NCBI RefSeq assembly: GCF_014649535.1
Contig: NZ_BMTF01000004.1
Span: 176,900-240,899 of the forward strand
Direction of reading: 5' to 3'
Length of the DNA stretch: 64,000 bases
From: Streptomyces gelaticus
GTDB lineage: Bacteria; Actinomycetota; Actinomycetes; Streptomycetales; Streptomycetaceae
The number at the start of each line of letters is the position of its first letter. Position 1 is the stretch's first letter. A program made the translations under genes and the position numbers. The notes beneath the pieces were generated by a model. The model ran no database searches. It was not told the DNA's origin and worked only from the letters and a program-made list of their open reading frames with translations. Below are positions 35,908 through 44,222 of this stretch, piece after piece.

Positions 35908-37485
35908 GTGGTCGCACATGCACGCGCCGGGGCTCTGGCCGGCGCCGCACTTCTGCTGACGGGGCTGCTCGCGGGCTGCGGCGGAGGTACGGACGACAAG
36001 CCGGACGACCGGACGGACCGCGATGCCGCGTCCTCGGCCGACGGGCCGTCCACCGCGCCGAGCGGGCAGCCGGGCACACCCCCGGTGCCCGCGGCCCTCA
36101 CCTCCCAGCGACTGGACTGGAAGCGCTGCGAGGCCCGCGCGGGCGAGAGGGCCCCCGGCTCCGAGTGGCGTTGCTCGACGGTCCGGGTGCCGCTGGACTA
36201 CGCGAAGCCCGACGGCGGGACGATCGGGATCGCACTGATCCGCAAGAAGGCCCAGAACACCAGCCGGCGCCTCGGCTCGATGCTGTTCAACTTCGGCGGC
36301 CCCGGCGGTTCGGGGGTCTCGATACTGCCCCGTGCCGCCGGCTCGTACGGCAACCTCAACTCCCGCTACGACCTGGTGGGCTTCGACCCGCGCGGGGTCG
36401 CGGGCAGCGAAGGGGTGAGCTGCCGCACCGACAAGGAGCAGGAGGCCGCCTACCGGAAGGTCGACATGACCCCGGACACGGCAGCGGAGGAGGCGGCGTT
36501 CCTGAAGGACGGCGCGGACTTCGGCGCCGGCTGCGAGCACCGCTCCGGCAAGGTCCTGCCGTATGTCGGTACGACGAACGCCGCCCGGGACATGGACCTG
36601 ATCCGCGAGGTGCTCGGCGACAAGAAGCTCACCTACTTCGGCTTCTCGTACGGCACCGAGCTCGGCGGCACCTACGCGCACCTCTTCCCCGCCCGCGTCG
36701 GACGCACCGTCCTGGACGCCGTCGTCGATCCGACGGCGGACACGATCGGGCACGCCCGCAACCAGGCGACCGGCTTCCAGCGGGCGCTGGAGAACTACCT
36801 CAAGGACCGCGGCCAGGACCCGAAGGCGGGTACGCGGCGGATCGCGAAGCTGCTGGAGCGGATCGACAAGAAGCCGCTGCCGACCCGTTCGGGCCGCGAG
36901 CTCAACGAATCGCTGGCCATCACCGGCATCGTCACGCCGCTCTACTCCAAGAGCAGCTGGCCGTTCCTGACGCAGGCACTGGACGAGGCCGAGAACGGCA
37001 CCGGCACCATGCTGCTCCAGCTGGCCGACTCGTACAACGGCCGTGACGAGAAGGGCCACTACGACACCCAGAACCACTCGCAGCGCGCCATCTCCTGTGC
37101 GGACAGCAAGCCCCGTCCGACGGCGGACGAGGCCAGGGCGCTGCTGCCGGAGTTCCGGAAGCTGTCCCCGGTGTTCGGCCCGTTCCTGGCGTGGGACACG
37201 GCGGGCTGGTGCTCGCAGTGGCCGGTGCCGGGTGAGCACGACAACCCGGAGGCGAGCGCCCCGGGCGCCGGTCCGGTGCTGGTCGTCGGCACGACCGGTG
37301 ACCCGGCGACGCCGTACGAGGGTGCCCGGAAGATGGCGGACGAGCTGGGCAAGGGCGTGGGCATCCTGCTCACCAACAAGGGCGAGGGGCACGGCGCGTA
37401 CGGCGGGAACACCTGTGTGACGTCGACCGTGGACGCGTACTTCCTCGACGGGATGGTCCCGAAGGACGGCAAGACCTGTTCGTAG
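35908..37485 (+). CDS. Second TAP-like alpha/beta hydrolase lipoprotein
   Basis: A 525-residue paralogue of the upstream gene, with its own lipobox (LLAGC), nucleophile elbow GFSYGTELGG, NFGGPGGSG and GEGHGAY at the end. GGGGAGGA seven nt before GTG 35908 fixes the start. The leading peptides and linkers differ while the catalytic cores align, so this is a tandem duplication old enough for specialisation. A very strong terminator follows. Confidence 0.92.
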   Translation: MVAHARAGALAGAALLLTGLLAGCGGGTDDKPDDRTDRDAASSADGPSTAPSGQPGTPPVPAALTSQRLDWKRCEARAGERAPGSEWRCSTVRVPLDYAKPDGGTIGIALIRKKAQNTSRRLGSMLFNFGGPGGSGVSILPRAAGSYGNLNSRYDLVGFDPRGVAGSEGVSCRTDKEQEAAYRKVDMTPDTAAEEAAFLKDGADFGAGCEHRSGKVLPYVGTTNAARDMDLIREVLGDKKLTYFGFSYGTELGGTYAHLFPARVGRTVLDAVVDPTADTIGHARNQATGFQRALENYLKDRGQDPKAGTRRIAKLLERIDKKPLPTRSGRELNESLAITGIVTPLYSKSSWPFLTQALDEAENGTGTMLLQLADSYNGRDEKGHYDTQNHSQRAISCADSKPRPTADEARALLPEFRKLSPVFGPFLAWDTAGWCSQWPVPGEHDNPEASAPGAGPVLVVGTTGDPATPYEGARKMADELGKGVGILLTNKGEGHGAYGGNTCVTSTVDAYFLDGMVPKDGKTCS

Positions 37486-37497
37486 AGCGGCCCGGAG

Positions 37498-37543
37498 ACG
37501 CGGGGAAGGGGCCGGTCCCAGCGGACCGGCCCCTTCCCCGCGT
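37498..37543. terminator. Perfect 21-bp hairpin terminator
   Basis: 37498-37518 pairs with 37523-37543 without mismatch around a CAGC loop, followed by TTCG. It separates the convergent TAP-like hydrolase pair and moeZ and is the longest perfect hairpin I found in the window. Confidence 0.85.
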
Positions 37544-37555
37544 TCGAACGCTGTC

Positions 37556-38734
37556 TCAGTACACCGGCTTCTCGGGCTCGATCTGGTTGACCCAGCCGAT
37601 CACGCCGCCGCCCACGTGGACCGCGTCGGCGAAGCCCGCGGACTTGAGGACCGCGAGGACCTCGGCGCTGCGGACGCCCGTCTTGCAGTGCAGGACGATG
37701 CGCTTGTCCTGCGGGAGGTCCTGGAGGGCGCTGCCCATCAGGAACTCGTTCTTCGGGATCAGCTTCGCGCCCGGGATCGAGACGATCTCGAACTCGTTCG
37801 GCTCACGGACATCGATGATCTCGATCTTCTCGTCCGCGTCGATCCACTCCTTGAGCTGCTTGGGAGTGATCGTGGAGCCGAGCGCCGCCTCCTGGGCCTC
37901 CTCGGACACGACGCCGCAGAAGGCCTCGTAGTCGATGAGTTCGGTGACGGTGGGGTTCTCGCCGCACACCGCGCAGTCGGGGTCCTTGCGGATCTTGACC
38001 TGGCGGTACTGCATCTCCAGGGCGTCGTAGATCATCAGCCGGCCGACCAGCGGGTCACCGATGCCGGCGAGCAGCTTGATGGCCTCGTTGACCTGGATGG
38101 AACCGATCGACGCGCAGAGCACCCCGAGCACACCGCCCTCGGCGCAGGAGGGGACCATGCCCGGCGGGGGCGGCTCCGGGTAGAGGCAGCGGTAGCAGGG
38201 GCCGTGCTCGGACCAGAAGACGGACGCCTGGCCGTCGAACCGGTAGATCGAGCCCCAGATGTACGGCTTGTTCAGCAGTACGGCAGCGTCGTTGACCAGA
38301 TAGCGGGTGGCGAAGTTGTCCGTGCCGTCCACGATCAGGTCGTACTGGGCGAAGATGTCCATCACGTTGTCGGCTTCGAGCCGCTCCTGGTGAAGGACCA
38401 CGTTCACGTACGGGTTGATGCCCAGCACCGAGTCCTTGGCGGACTCGGCCTTGGAGCGCCCGATGTCGGACTGGCTGTGGATGATCTGGCGTTGCAGGTT
38501 CGACTCGTCGACCTCGTCGAATTCCACGATGCCGAGCGTGCCGACACCGGCCGCGGCCAGGTACATCAGGGCCGGCGAGCCGAGACCGCCGGCACCGACA
38601 CAGAGCACCTTCGCGTTCTTCAGCCGCTTCTGTCCCTCCATCCCGACATCCGGGATGATCAGGTGGCGGGAGTACCTGCGGACCTCGTCGACGGTGAGCT
38701 CGGCAGCGGGCTCGACCAGGGGTGGCAGCGACAC
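37556..38734 (-). CDS. moeZ: MoeZ: adenylyltransferase/sulfurtransferase (ThiF + rhodanese)
   Basis: A 392-residue protein. The ThiF/MoeB domain (about 1-280) has GAGGLGSPALMYL, the FDEVDESNLQRQ loop and zinc-ligand pairs CYRC and CAVC. The C-terminal rhodanese domain has active-site CKTGVRSAE. MoeZ adenylates and sulfurates small ubiquitin-like sulfur carriers (MoaD, CysO, ThiS types) and so feeds molybdopterin, thiamine and cysteine pathways. GTG 38734 follows GAGG by five nt. Upstream, TACGTAGCTGAAGTACGTA contains two TACGTA boxes that may mark its own promoter. Confidence 0.95.
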   Translation of the reverse strand: MSLPPLVEPAAELTVDEVRRYSRHLIIPDVGMEGQKRLKNAKVLCVGAGGLGSPALMYLAAAGVGTLGIVEFDEVDESNLQRQIIHSQSDIGRSKAESAKDSVLGINPYVNVVLHQERLEADNVMDIFAQYDLIVDGTDNFATRYLVNDAAVLLNKPYIWGSIYRFDGQASVFWSEHGPCYRCLYPEPPPPGMVPSCAEGGVLGVLCASIGSIQVNEAIKLLAGIGDPLVGRLMIYDALEMQYRQVKIRKDPDCAVCGENPTVTELIDYEAFCGVVSEEAQEAALGSTITPKQLKEWIDADEKIEIIDVREPNEFEIVSIPGAKLIPKNEFLMGSALQDLPQDKRIVLHCKTGVRSAEVLAVLKSAGFADAVHVGGGVIGWVNQIEPEKPVY

Positions 38735-38819
38735 AGGAACCTCAACAATGCAGGTGGTCGGTTTCTACGTACTTCAGCTACGTACGGTTGTTCTTCCGGT
38801 AACACTGCCACGCCCCCTC

Positions 38820-39650
38820 TCATTCCGAGATACCAGGTCCGATCCGCGAGACGATTTCGTCCCAGTACCTGGGCAGCGTCGCGAATGGGTCTGTTTGTCC
38901 GTGTTGGCCGTCTCGATCCGTGAAGAAGATCGTGCCCGCGCCCTGCCAGCGGGCGATGCGCATGGCCTCGTCCAGATGGGTGCGCGGAACGCCGTGGACG
39001 AAGTGCGCGAACCGCTCCGGCGGATAGGAGGCGGTCCACTCCGCCACCTGCGACCAGCGGTAGTCGGTCCACGGTCCGCTGAAGGTGACCAGCTGGTCGG
39101 CGGCCTCGGCGTAGCCGGGATACGGATGGGTGCCCAGACCCAGCACCAGCGGCCCGCTCCCCTGCCCGTACAGGCGCTCGCCGTCTTCGAGGAGCGTCGC
39201 GAGGGTGCTGGTGAGCCGGCGCACCGCCGGGAGGTGGGCGCGCTCGGCCGGGCAGCGGCCGAGATAGAAGCCGTCGACGCGGTACCAGTCGAGGAACGAC
39301 TGCGCGTCGGCGATCAGTTCTCCGAAGGGGCGGCTGCCGAAGGCCAGGTCGAGATGGCCGAGGAGCCGGCCGCCCGCCGCCCGTACCGAGTCCTGCGGAT
39401 CCTCGTCGTGCAGGGCCCGCTCGCGCGCGTTGCGGAGCCGGCCCGCGGCTTCCAGGCAGTGCGGATCGGGGCGGGCACCGGGGCCGTTGTCGATGTTGAG
39501 GACGGCCCAGTGCAGCGGGGTGCCGGGGCGGGCCAGCTCGGCCCACTCGGCCGGTGCGAGCAGCGGATGCGCGTAGCCGGGTACACCGAAGCCGAACTGC
39601 TCGGCGCGGCTGGTCCGGCGGGCCGTGCCGGTACTGGTCAGATGCGGCAT
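38820..39650 (-). CDS. Spherulation-specific family 4 protein (spherulin 4-like)
   Basis: A 276-residue protein of the spherulin-4 family, a TIM-barrel fold related to GH114 glycosidases and to the hydrolase region of PelA. Family segments include VPGYAHPLL, LNIDNGPGARPD, YRVDGFYLGRCP and GLGTHPYPGY. No signal peptide is apparent. Its start overlaps the end of the upstream epimerase by 13 nt, so the two are translationally coupled. It is the last gene of the Pel-like set. Confidence 0.85.
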   Translation of the reverse strand: MPHLTSTGTARRTSRAEQFGFGVPGYAHPLLAPAEWAELARPGTPLHWAVLNIDNGPGARPDPHCLEAAGRLRNARERALHDEDPQDSVRAAGGRLLGHLDLAFGSRPFGELIADAQSFLDWYRVDGFYLGRCPAERAHLPAVRRLTSTLATLLEDGERLYGQGSGPLVLGLGTHPYPGYAEAADQLVTFSGPWTDYRWSQVAEWTASYPPERFAHFVHGVPRTHLDEAMRIARWQGAGTIFFTDRDGQHGQTDPFATLPRYWDEIVSRIGPGISE

Positions 39651-40603
39651 GCCGCCTCCATCCAGATGTCGGCGAGGGACTCCTCCAGATTGATCCGGGG
39701 GCGCCAGCCGAGCCGGTCCCTGGCGGTGCGGACATCGGCCTGCTGCCAGGCGCCGCAGCCGTCCGGGTAGGGGGAGGGCGTCGCCGAGAGGTGCTCGATG
39801 ACCGACTCGGTCGAGGTGCGCGGGGCGCCGATGGGCAGCCGGGGCGGGGGCGCGTCGAGCTCGTGGAGTGCGCCCGCGTATCCGGCGACCCTGGCGAGGA
39901 CGGCGGCGGCGTCCCTCAGCCGCACGGCGCGGCCGGTGCCGATGTTGACGACGCCCTGAGCGGCGGAGAGCGAGGCGGCGTGCACGGCGCGCGCGACATC
40001 GCGTACGTCCACGAAGTCGCGCTGCACGCCGAGGCCGCTGAGCTTCAGCTCGCCGTCGCCGGACTGCATGGCCCGGCGCATCGCCTCGGCGAGCCTGCCG
40101 AGCGGGGAACCGGCCGGGGTGCCCGGACCGACCGGGGAGAAGACCCGCAGCACCACCGCGTCGAGGCCCGAGCCGAGGACGAGTTCGGTGGCGGCGAGCT
40201 TGCTGACGCCGTACGGGCCGCCGGGGCGCGGGAGCGCGTCCTCGGCGGTGGACGAGCCGGGCTGCGAGGGCCCGTACTCCGACGAGCAGCCGACCTGGAC
40301 GAGCCGGGCCGTGCAGCCGCTGCGCCGCATCGCCTCGCAGACCGTGGCGACGGCGACGGTGTTGTGCCGGGTCAGATCACGGGCCCCGCCGCGGGTGGCG
40401 CCCGCGCAGTTGACGATGACTCCGGGGTGGACGGCGTCCAGGAAGCGGGTCAGCGCGCCGGGGCTGCCGCTGGCGAGGTCGAACCGTACGTCGGCGTCGT
40501 CGCCGCGGCCGAGCGCCGTGAGGTGCACGGCGGGATCGGCGAGCAGGCGGTCGGCCACGAACCGGCCGAGGAATCCGTTGGCTCCGAGCAGCAGAACCCT
40601 CAT
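39638..40603 (-). CDS. NAD-dependent sugar epimerase/dehydratase
   Basis: A 321-residue extended SDR with N-terminal GANGFLG dinucleotide site, a catalytic GCSSEYGPS...YGVSK arrangement (Ser, Tyr, Lys) and the VVLRVFSPVGPG segment. It looks like a UDP-hexose epimerase; the exact sugar is unknown. GAGGGGG precedes ATG 40603. It overlaps the spherulin-4 gene and lies downstream of a polytopic membrane protein and PelF. UDP-GlcNAc C4-epimerases (PelX) accompany pel loci elsewhere. Confidence 0.9.
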   Translation of the reverse strand: MRVLLLGANGFLGRFVADRLLADPAVHLTALGRGDDADVRFDLASGSPGALTRFLDAVHPGVIVNCAGATRGGARDLTRHNTVAVATVCEAMRRSGCTARLVQVGCSSEYGPSQPGSSTAEDALPRPGGPYGVSKLAATELVLGSGLDAVVLRVFSPVGPGTPAGSPLGRLAEAMRRAMQSGDGELKLSGLGVQRDFVDVRDVARAVHAASLSAAQGVVNIGTGRAVRLRDAAAVLARVAGYAGALHELDAPPPRLPIGAPRTSTESVIEHLSATPSPYPDGCGAWQQADVRTARDRLGWRPRINLEESLADIWMEAACRI

Positions 40604-40757
40604 CGCGCGCCCCCTCGGCGCCGACGGCGAGCTGCCGGTGAAGGGGATTGGGGGGTCATGTCCGGTTTCTCCTTGAGGAAGTGAGACGCAGTTGCGGGCA
40701 ATGACCCGCGGCGTCGGCTCCGCGGGGCGTGCGATGGCAGTGGTACGGCTGTGGTGG

Positions 40758-42128
40758 TTACGCGGCGGCCGGGCCTTCATCGACCGGCCGGGCGGTGGTG
40801 TGGGCGGATGCCCTGGAGAGGACGACGGTGGCGGCGACCAGCAGTCCCAGGGCGGAGGCACCGCACGCGAGCGCGGGTACGGATCCGGTGCCGGACGCCA
40901 GGACGAGGACGTCGACGGGGCGGGCGAGGAAGTGCAGGCCGGGCAGCCGACCGGCCAGGACCAGAGCGGGTGCCAGCGCCTCGACCACGCAGGCGACGGC
41001 CAGCCCGCCGGCGGCGAGCCCGGGGAACCCGTGCACGGTCAGCAGCCGGGCGAGCAGGAGCAGCACCCCGAGCGCGGCTGCCCCCACGAACGCCCCGCCG
41101 CCCCCGTACCCCAGATGCGCGAGGTACAGCAGTACGGCGAGGGCGCACAGATGCAGTGCGACGGCCCCGGACAACAGGGGGCGCACCCCCGCGGCGAACT
41201 CCTCCAGTGCGCGGCTGCTGTTGAGTCTGCGGTGGGCGTGTACGGAGAAGAGGTGGGCGCACCAGGTGGCCGGGGCGAGCGAGAGTGCCAGGCCCAGCAA
41301 CGGTGCGGGGGTGATCTCCCAGGGGCCCTCGGGACCGCCGCCGAGCACCTGGTCGAGCAGCGGTTCGCCGTACAGGACATAGCCCAGGAGCCAGCAGCAG
41401 TACGCCTTGGCCGCGCCCGATGACCGGCCTTCGGCGTGCAGGGGGCCGCTACGGAGGCTGACGGCGAGACCGATGAGCGCGAGGAGCGCTCCGGTGAGGG
41501 CGATGGCGATCCGTGCCCGGCCGTCGAGCGCTCCCTCGGTGAGCCCGAGTGCGCCGGCGGTCGCGATGCAGGCGGCGCCCGGCAGCAGCGCGCGGAGCGA
41601 CCATGCGGCGCGGGTCGCGACGTCACGCTCCGGCGCACCGGGCCCTGCCGCGGACTCCGCCGCCACGGCGGGCACCCGGGCGAAGAGTTCCTCGGCGAGC
41701 GAGAAGACGTCGCGGTGCCGGTAGCGGGCGGCGGTGCGGTCGGTGACGCCATGGGCTTCGAGCCCGGCGGCGACCTCCAGCGGGTCGACGGCCCGCTCGC
41801 ACAGCTCGCGGTGCCGGTGCATCAGCGACTTCACGGGGTCGGCGGGGCCCCGGCGCGGGGCATGGGGCCGGCGCGCCGCGGCGGCGCGCGCGACCTCGGG
41901 GGCGCGGGCGGCCACGGAGGGCGCGGGTGCCCGGCAGGACTCGGTGGCCTCGCGCGTCCCGGGCTGCTCGCGCGTTCCTGGCTGCTCGTGCGTCCCGGGC
42001 TGCTCGCGCGTTCCTGGCTGCTCGTGCGTACCAGGGGTTGCAGAGAGCAGGGCCCGCGAGCGGAAGTCCCAGCTTCCGCCGGTGGTCGGCGTGGCGGGTG
42101 CGTCGGACACCTCGGTCGGGCCGCCCAT
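40758..42128 (-). CDS. Polytopic membrane protein of the Pel-like set
   Basis: A 456-residue protein. The first ~65 residues are polar with an EQPGTH/EQPGTR repeat, followed by a cytoplasmic domain (about 70-140) and roughly ten membrane helices rich in Ala/Leu/Val (about 145-440). I do not recognise a family. Position next to PelF suggests an export role like that of PelG, but I see no sequence evidence for that. GGAGGA six nt before ATG 42128 supports the start; an ATG at 42218 overlapping pelF is less likely. Confidence 0.75.
   Translation of the reverse strand: MGGPTEVSDAPATPTTGGSWDFRSRALLSATPGTHEQPGTREQPGTHEQPGTREQPGTREATESCRAPAPSVAARAPEVARAAAARRPHAPRRGPADPVKSLMHRHRELCERAVDPLEVAAGLEAHGVTDRTAARYRHRDVFSLAEELFARVPAVAAESAAGPGAPERDVATRAAWSLRALLPGAACIATAGALGLTEGALDGRARIAIALTGALLALIGLAVSLRSGPLHAEGRSSGAAKAYCCWLLGYVLYGEPLLDQVLGGGPEGPWEITPAPLLGLALSLAPATWCAHLFSVHAHRRLNSSRALEEFAAGVRPLLSGAVALHLCALAVLLYLAHLGYGGGGAFVGAAALGVLLLLARLLTVHGFPGLAAGGLAVACVVEALAPALVLAGRLPGLHFLARPVDVLVLASGTGSVPALACGASALGLLVAATVVLSRASAHTTARPVDEGPAAA
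41951..42040. repeat. 18-bp tandem repeat (five units) inside the membrane protein gene
   Basis: Five 18-bp units run from 41951 to 42040 with alternating CGCGCG and CGTGCG starts, encoding a hexapeptide EQPGTR or EQPGTH. The length keeps frame, so copy number can vary without frameshift. Confidence 0.85.
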
Positions 42129-42210
42129 GGTGATTCCTCCGTGATCGTCACCGGCCGCGTCGGACCTGGCCGGTCCGCTCCGGTCCGGTCCGGCCGTCTC
42201 GTGCCCCTGC

Positions 42211-44037
42211 TCACGCATCGCCGCCACCCGCTCCCGGTGCTCCCGCACAGACGGCCCGGGACCCGGCCGCCCAACTGGGCTTGCGGTCGGCCGTGGCCGC
42301 CGGGGCGGGGACCGAGGCCGTCCACGGGCCCAGGACATGCGCCTCCGGCGGCATGGCGAACGGCCGCGGTTCGCCGTCGGCGTCCACCGCTTCGGCCTCC
42401 CTGCGCACCGGGGCACGCAAGATCAGCTCCAGGTAGATGCCGCGAAAAGCCGCGATGTTCTGTTCGACGGTGAAGAGTTCGAGTGCGCGGGCGCGCGCCG
42501 CCGCTCCGAGCCGTGCACGGCGCTCGGGATCCCGCAGCAGTGCGAGACAGGCGTCGGCCAGCGCCCTGGGATTGCGCGGGGGCACCACGAGGCCCGTGCC
42601 CCCGATGACCTCGACGACCGCGCCGACGTCCGTCGACACCGTGGCCCGGCCGCAGAACATCGCCTCGACGAGACCGACCGGAAAGCCCTCGACCACGCTG
42701 GACAGGACGACGACCCCGCCCGCCGCATAGGCGTCCGGCAGATCGGCCACCTCGGCCCCGCCGATCTCCTCGAAGGAGACCGGGTTGTCGCCGACGGCAT
42801 GCGCGTCCGGGGCCTCGTCGGGGAAGAGCTGGGCGGCGAGGGCCCGGCAGTGCGCGAGATACGTGGCGCCCTCGGGGCCCGGGGCCGGGGCTCCGATGAT
42901 CCTCAGCCGGGCGCCCGGTTCGGCCTTCCGTACCTCCGCGAAGGCGTGCAGCAGCGCGATCAGGTCCTTGGCGGGCTCGATCCGGCCGACCCAGACCAGG
43001 GTGCCGCCGGGTCCGCTGTCGCCGCTCTCCCCCAGCGCCGTGAAGCGGTCGGATGCCATGCCCGGGTAGACGGTGCGCAGCTTCCCGCGCTCGGCGCCGC
43101 ACCGCTCCTGCCAGCGGCGGGCGTGGGCGTTGCCGGGGGTGACGATCGCGGCCTGCCGGTACACCTCGGTGGCGAGCCGCCGGTGGAAGCAGGCGAGGAG
43201 GGCGCGCACCGGCGCGTTGAGCGGTGCGCCGGTCGCCGCGAGGTAGTGCGCCCGCAACTGCGCGCCGTGCTCGGTCACCAGCAGCGGCACCCCGGAGAAG
43301 CGTTTGGCCAGCAGCCCCGGCAGAGCGACGGCCCCGCCGCCCGTCGCATGGCAGAGGTCGACCGCACCCAGGCCCTCCTCGTCGTACCAGTCGAGCGAGA
43401 GCGGGCGGAGCACCCGGGCGAGCTCCCGGGCGAAGGCGAGGAGATCGGGGACGGTGGCGGTCTGGACGATGCGCCCGGTGCCCGGGGCACGGCAGGCCGC
43501 TTCGAGCAGCCGCACGGCGGTCTCGGAGCGGAGGGCCGCGATGAGTCCGCCGTGTTCGCGGGCCAGTTCGGCGAGTCCGTACAGGCCGTCCGTGAACTGC
43601 CCGTCCGCGGCAGCGGTACGTCCTTCGCCGCCCGGTGCACCGGCGCCCGCGCCGGGGGCCTCGTCCTCGCCACCCACCGCGCCCGCCGCGCAGACCGAGG
43701 CCGCGAGCGCCGCGAAGTGCGCCTCGAAGCGCTGCCGTTCGCGTCGTCCGTACGAACGGGCGCCCCCGCCCGTCACCATCCGGGCCAGCAGCCCCTTGGA
43801 GGCCCGGGTGCCCAGGGTGTTCTCGTCGGCCGTCCACAGCGGTGCCGTCCGCACCCGGCCGACCTGCGTCGGGAGCTGGACCCAGCCCTGTGCCTCCTGT
43901 TCGGCGGAGCGGCTCAGCGCGAAGAGATCGAACTCGTGCTGCGCGAGCCCGCGCACCAGACGGTCGCACCAGAGCCCGGACTCACCGGTCGCATACGGGT
44001 AACCACCGTCGGTGAGGAGTCCGATCCGCACGAGCAC
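42211..44037 (-). CDS. PelF-type glycosyltransferase (DUF3492 + GT4)
   Basis: A 608-residue cytosolic glycosyltransferase. The N-terminus reads VRIGLLTDGGYPYATGESG, the DUF3492 signature of PelF. The C-terminal half is a GT4 GT-B domain with WVGRIEPAKDLIALLHAFAE and the EX7E motif EGFPVGLVE. PelF builds the Pel polysaccharide from UDP-linked amino sugar. GTG 44037 is chosen; GTG 44031 is possible. It is the first of four minus-strand genes; a perfect hairpin upstream ends the ABC operon. Confidence 0.88.
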   Translation of the reverse strand: MLVRIGLLTDGGYPYATGESGLWCDRLVRGLAQHEFDLFALSRSAEQEAQGWVQLPTQVGRVRTAPLWTADENTLGTRASKGLLARMVTGGGARSYGRRERQRFEAHFAALAASVCAAGAVGGEDEAPGAGAGAPGGEGRTAAADGQFTDGLYGLAELAREHGGLIAALRSETAVRLLEAACRAPGTGRIVQTATVPDLLAFARELARVLRPLSLDWYDEEGLGAVDLCHATGGGAVALPGLLAKRFSGVPLLVTEHGAQLRAHYLAATGAPLNAPVRALLACFHRRLATEVYRQAAIVTPGNAHARRWQERCGAERGKLRTVYPGMASDRFTALGESGDSGPGGTLVWVGRIEPAKDLIALLHAFAEVRKAEPGARLRIIGAPAPGPEGATYLAHCRALAAQLFPDEAPDAHAVGDNPVSFEEIGGAEVADLPDAYAAGGVVVLSSVVEGFPVGLVEAMFCGRATVSTDVGAVVEVIGGTGLVVPPRNPRALADACLALLRDPERRARLGAAARARALELFTVEQNIAAFRGIYLELILRAPVRREAEAVDADGEPRPFAMPPEAHVLGPWTASVPAPAATADRKPSWAAGSRAVCAGAPGAGGGDA

Positions 44038-44112
44038 ACACCCCCGATCTCCCTTGTGGGCGGCCGCCGTTGAATGGCGGCTCACAGCGGGACGACCGTA
44101 AGCGGATACGCC

Positions 44113-44146
44113 GGTGGCGCGACGGACGGTTGTCCGTCGCGCCACC
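44113..44146 (-). terminator. Perfect 15-bp hairpin after the ABC transporter operon
   Basis: GGTGGCGCGACGGAC (44113-44127) pairs exactly with 44132-44146 around a four-base loop, between the ABC ATPase stop and the pelF start. No U-tract follows, but its place fits a terminator for the transporter operon. Confidence 0.6.
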
Positions 44147-44222
44147 GAAAGGGGTGAACCGTCGTAACTTTCCCGCCCCGATAGCGTTCAGTCGCGCTAT
44201 GGGAGCGATCGGTCACACAGGG

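Noticed and set aside
42129..42218. Longer start (ATG 42218) for the Pel-like membrane protein overlapping pelF
   Set aside because: The ATG at 42128 has a much better GGAGGA six nt upstream; the extension is Arg/Gly/Asp-rich and non-conserved-looking.
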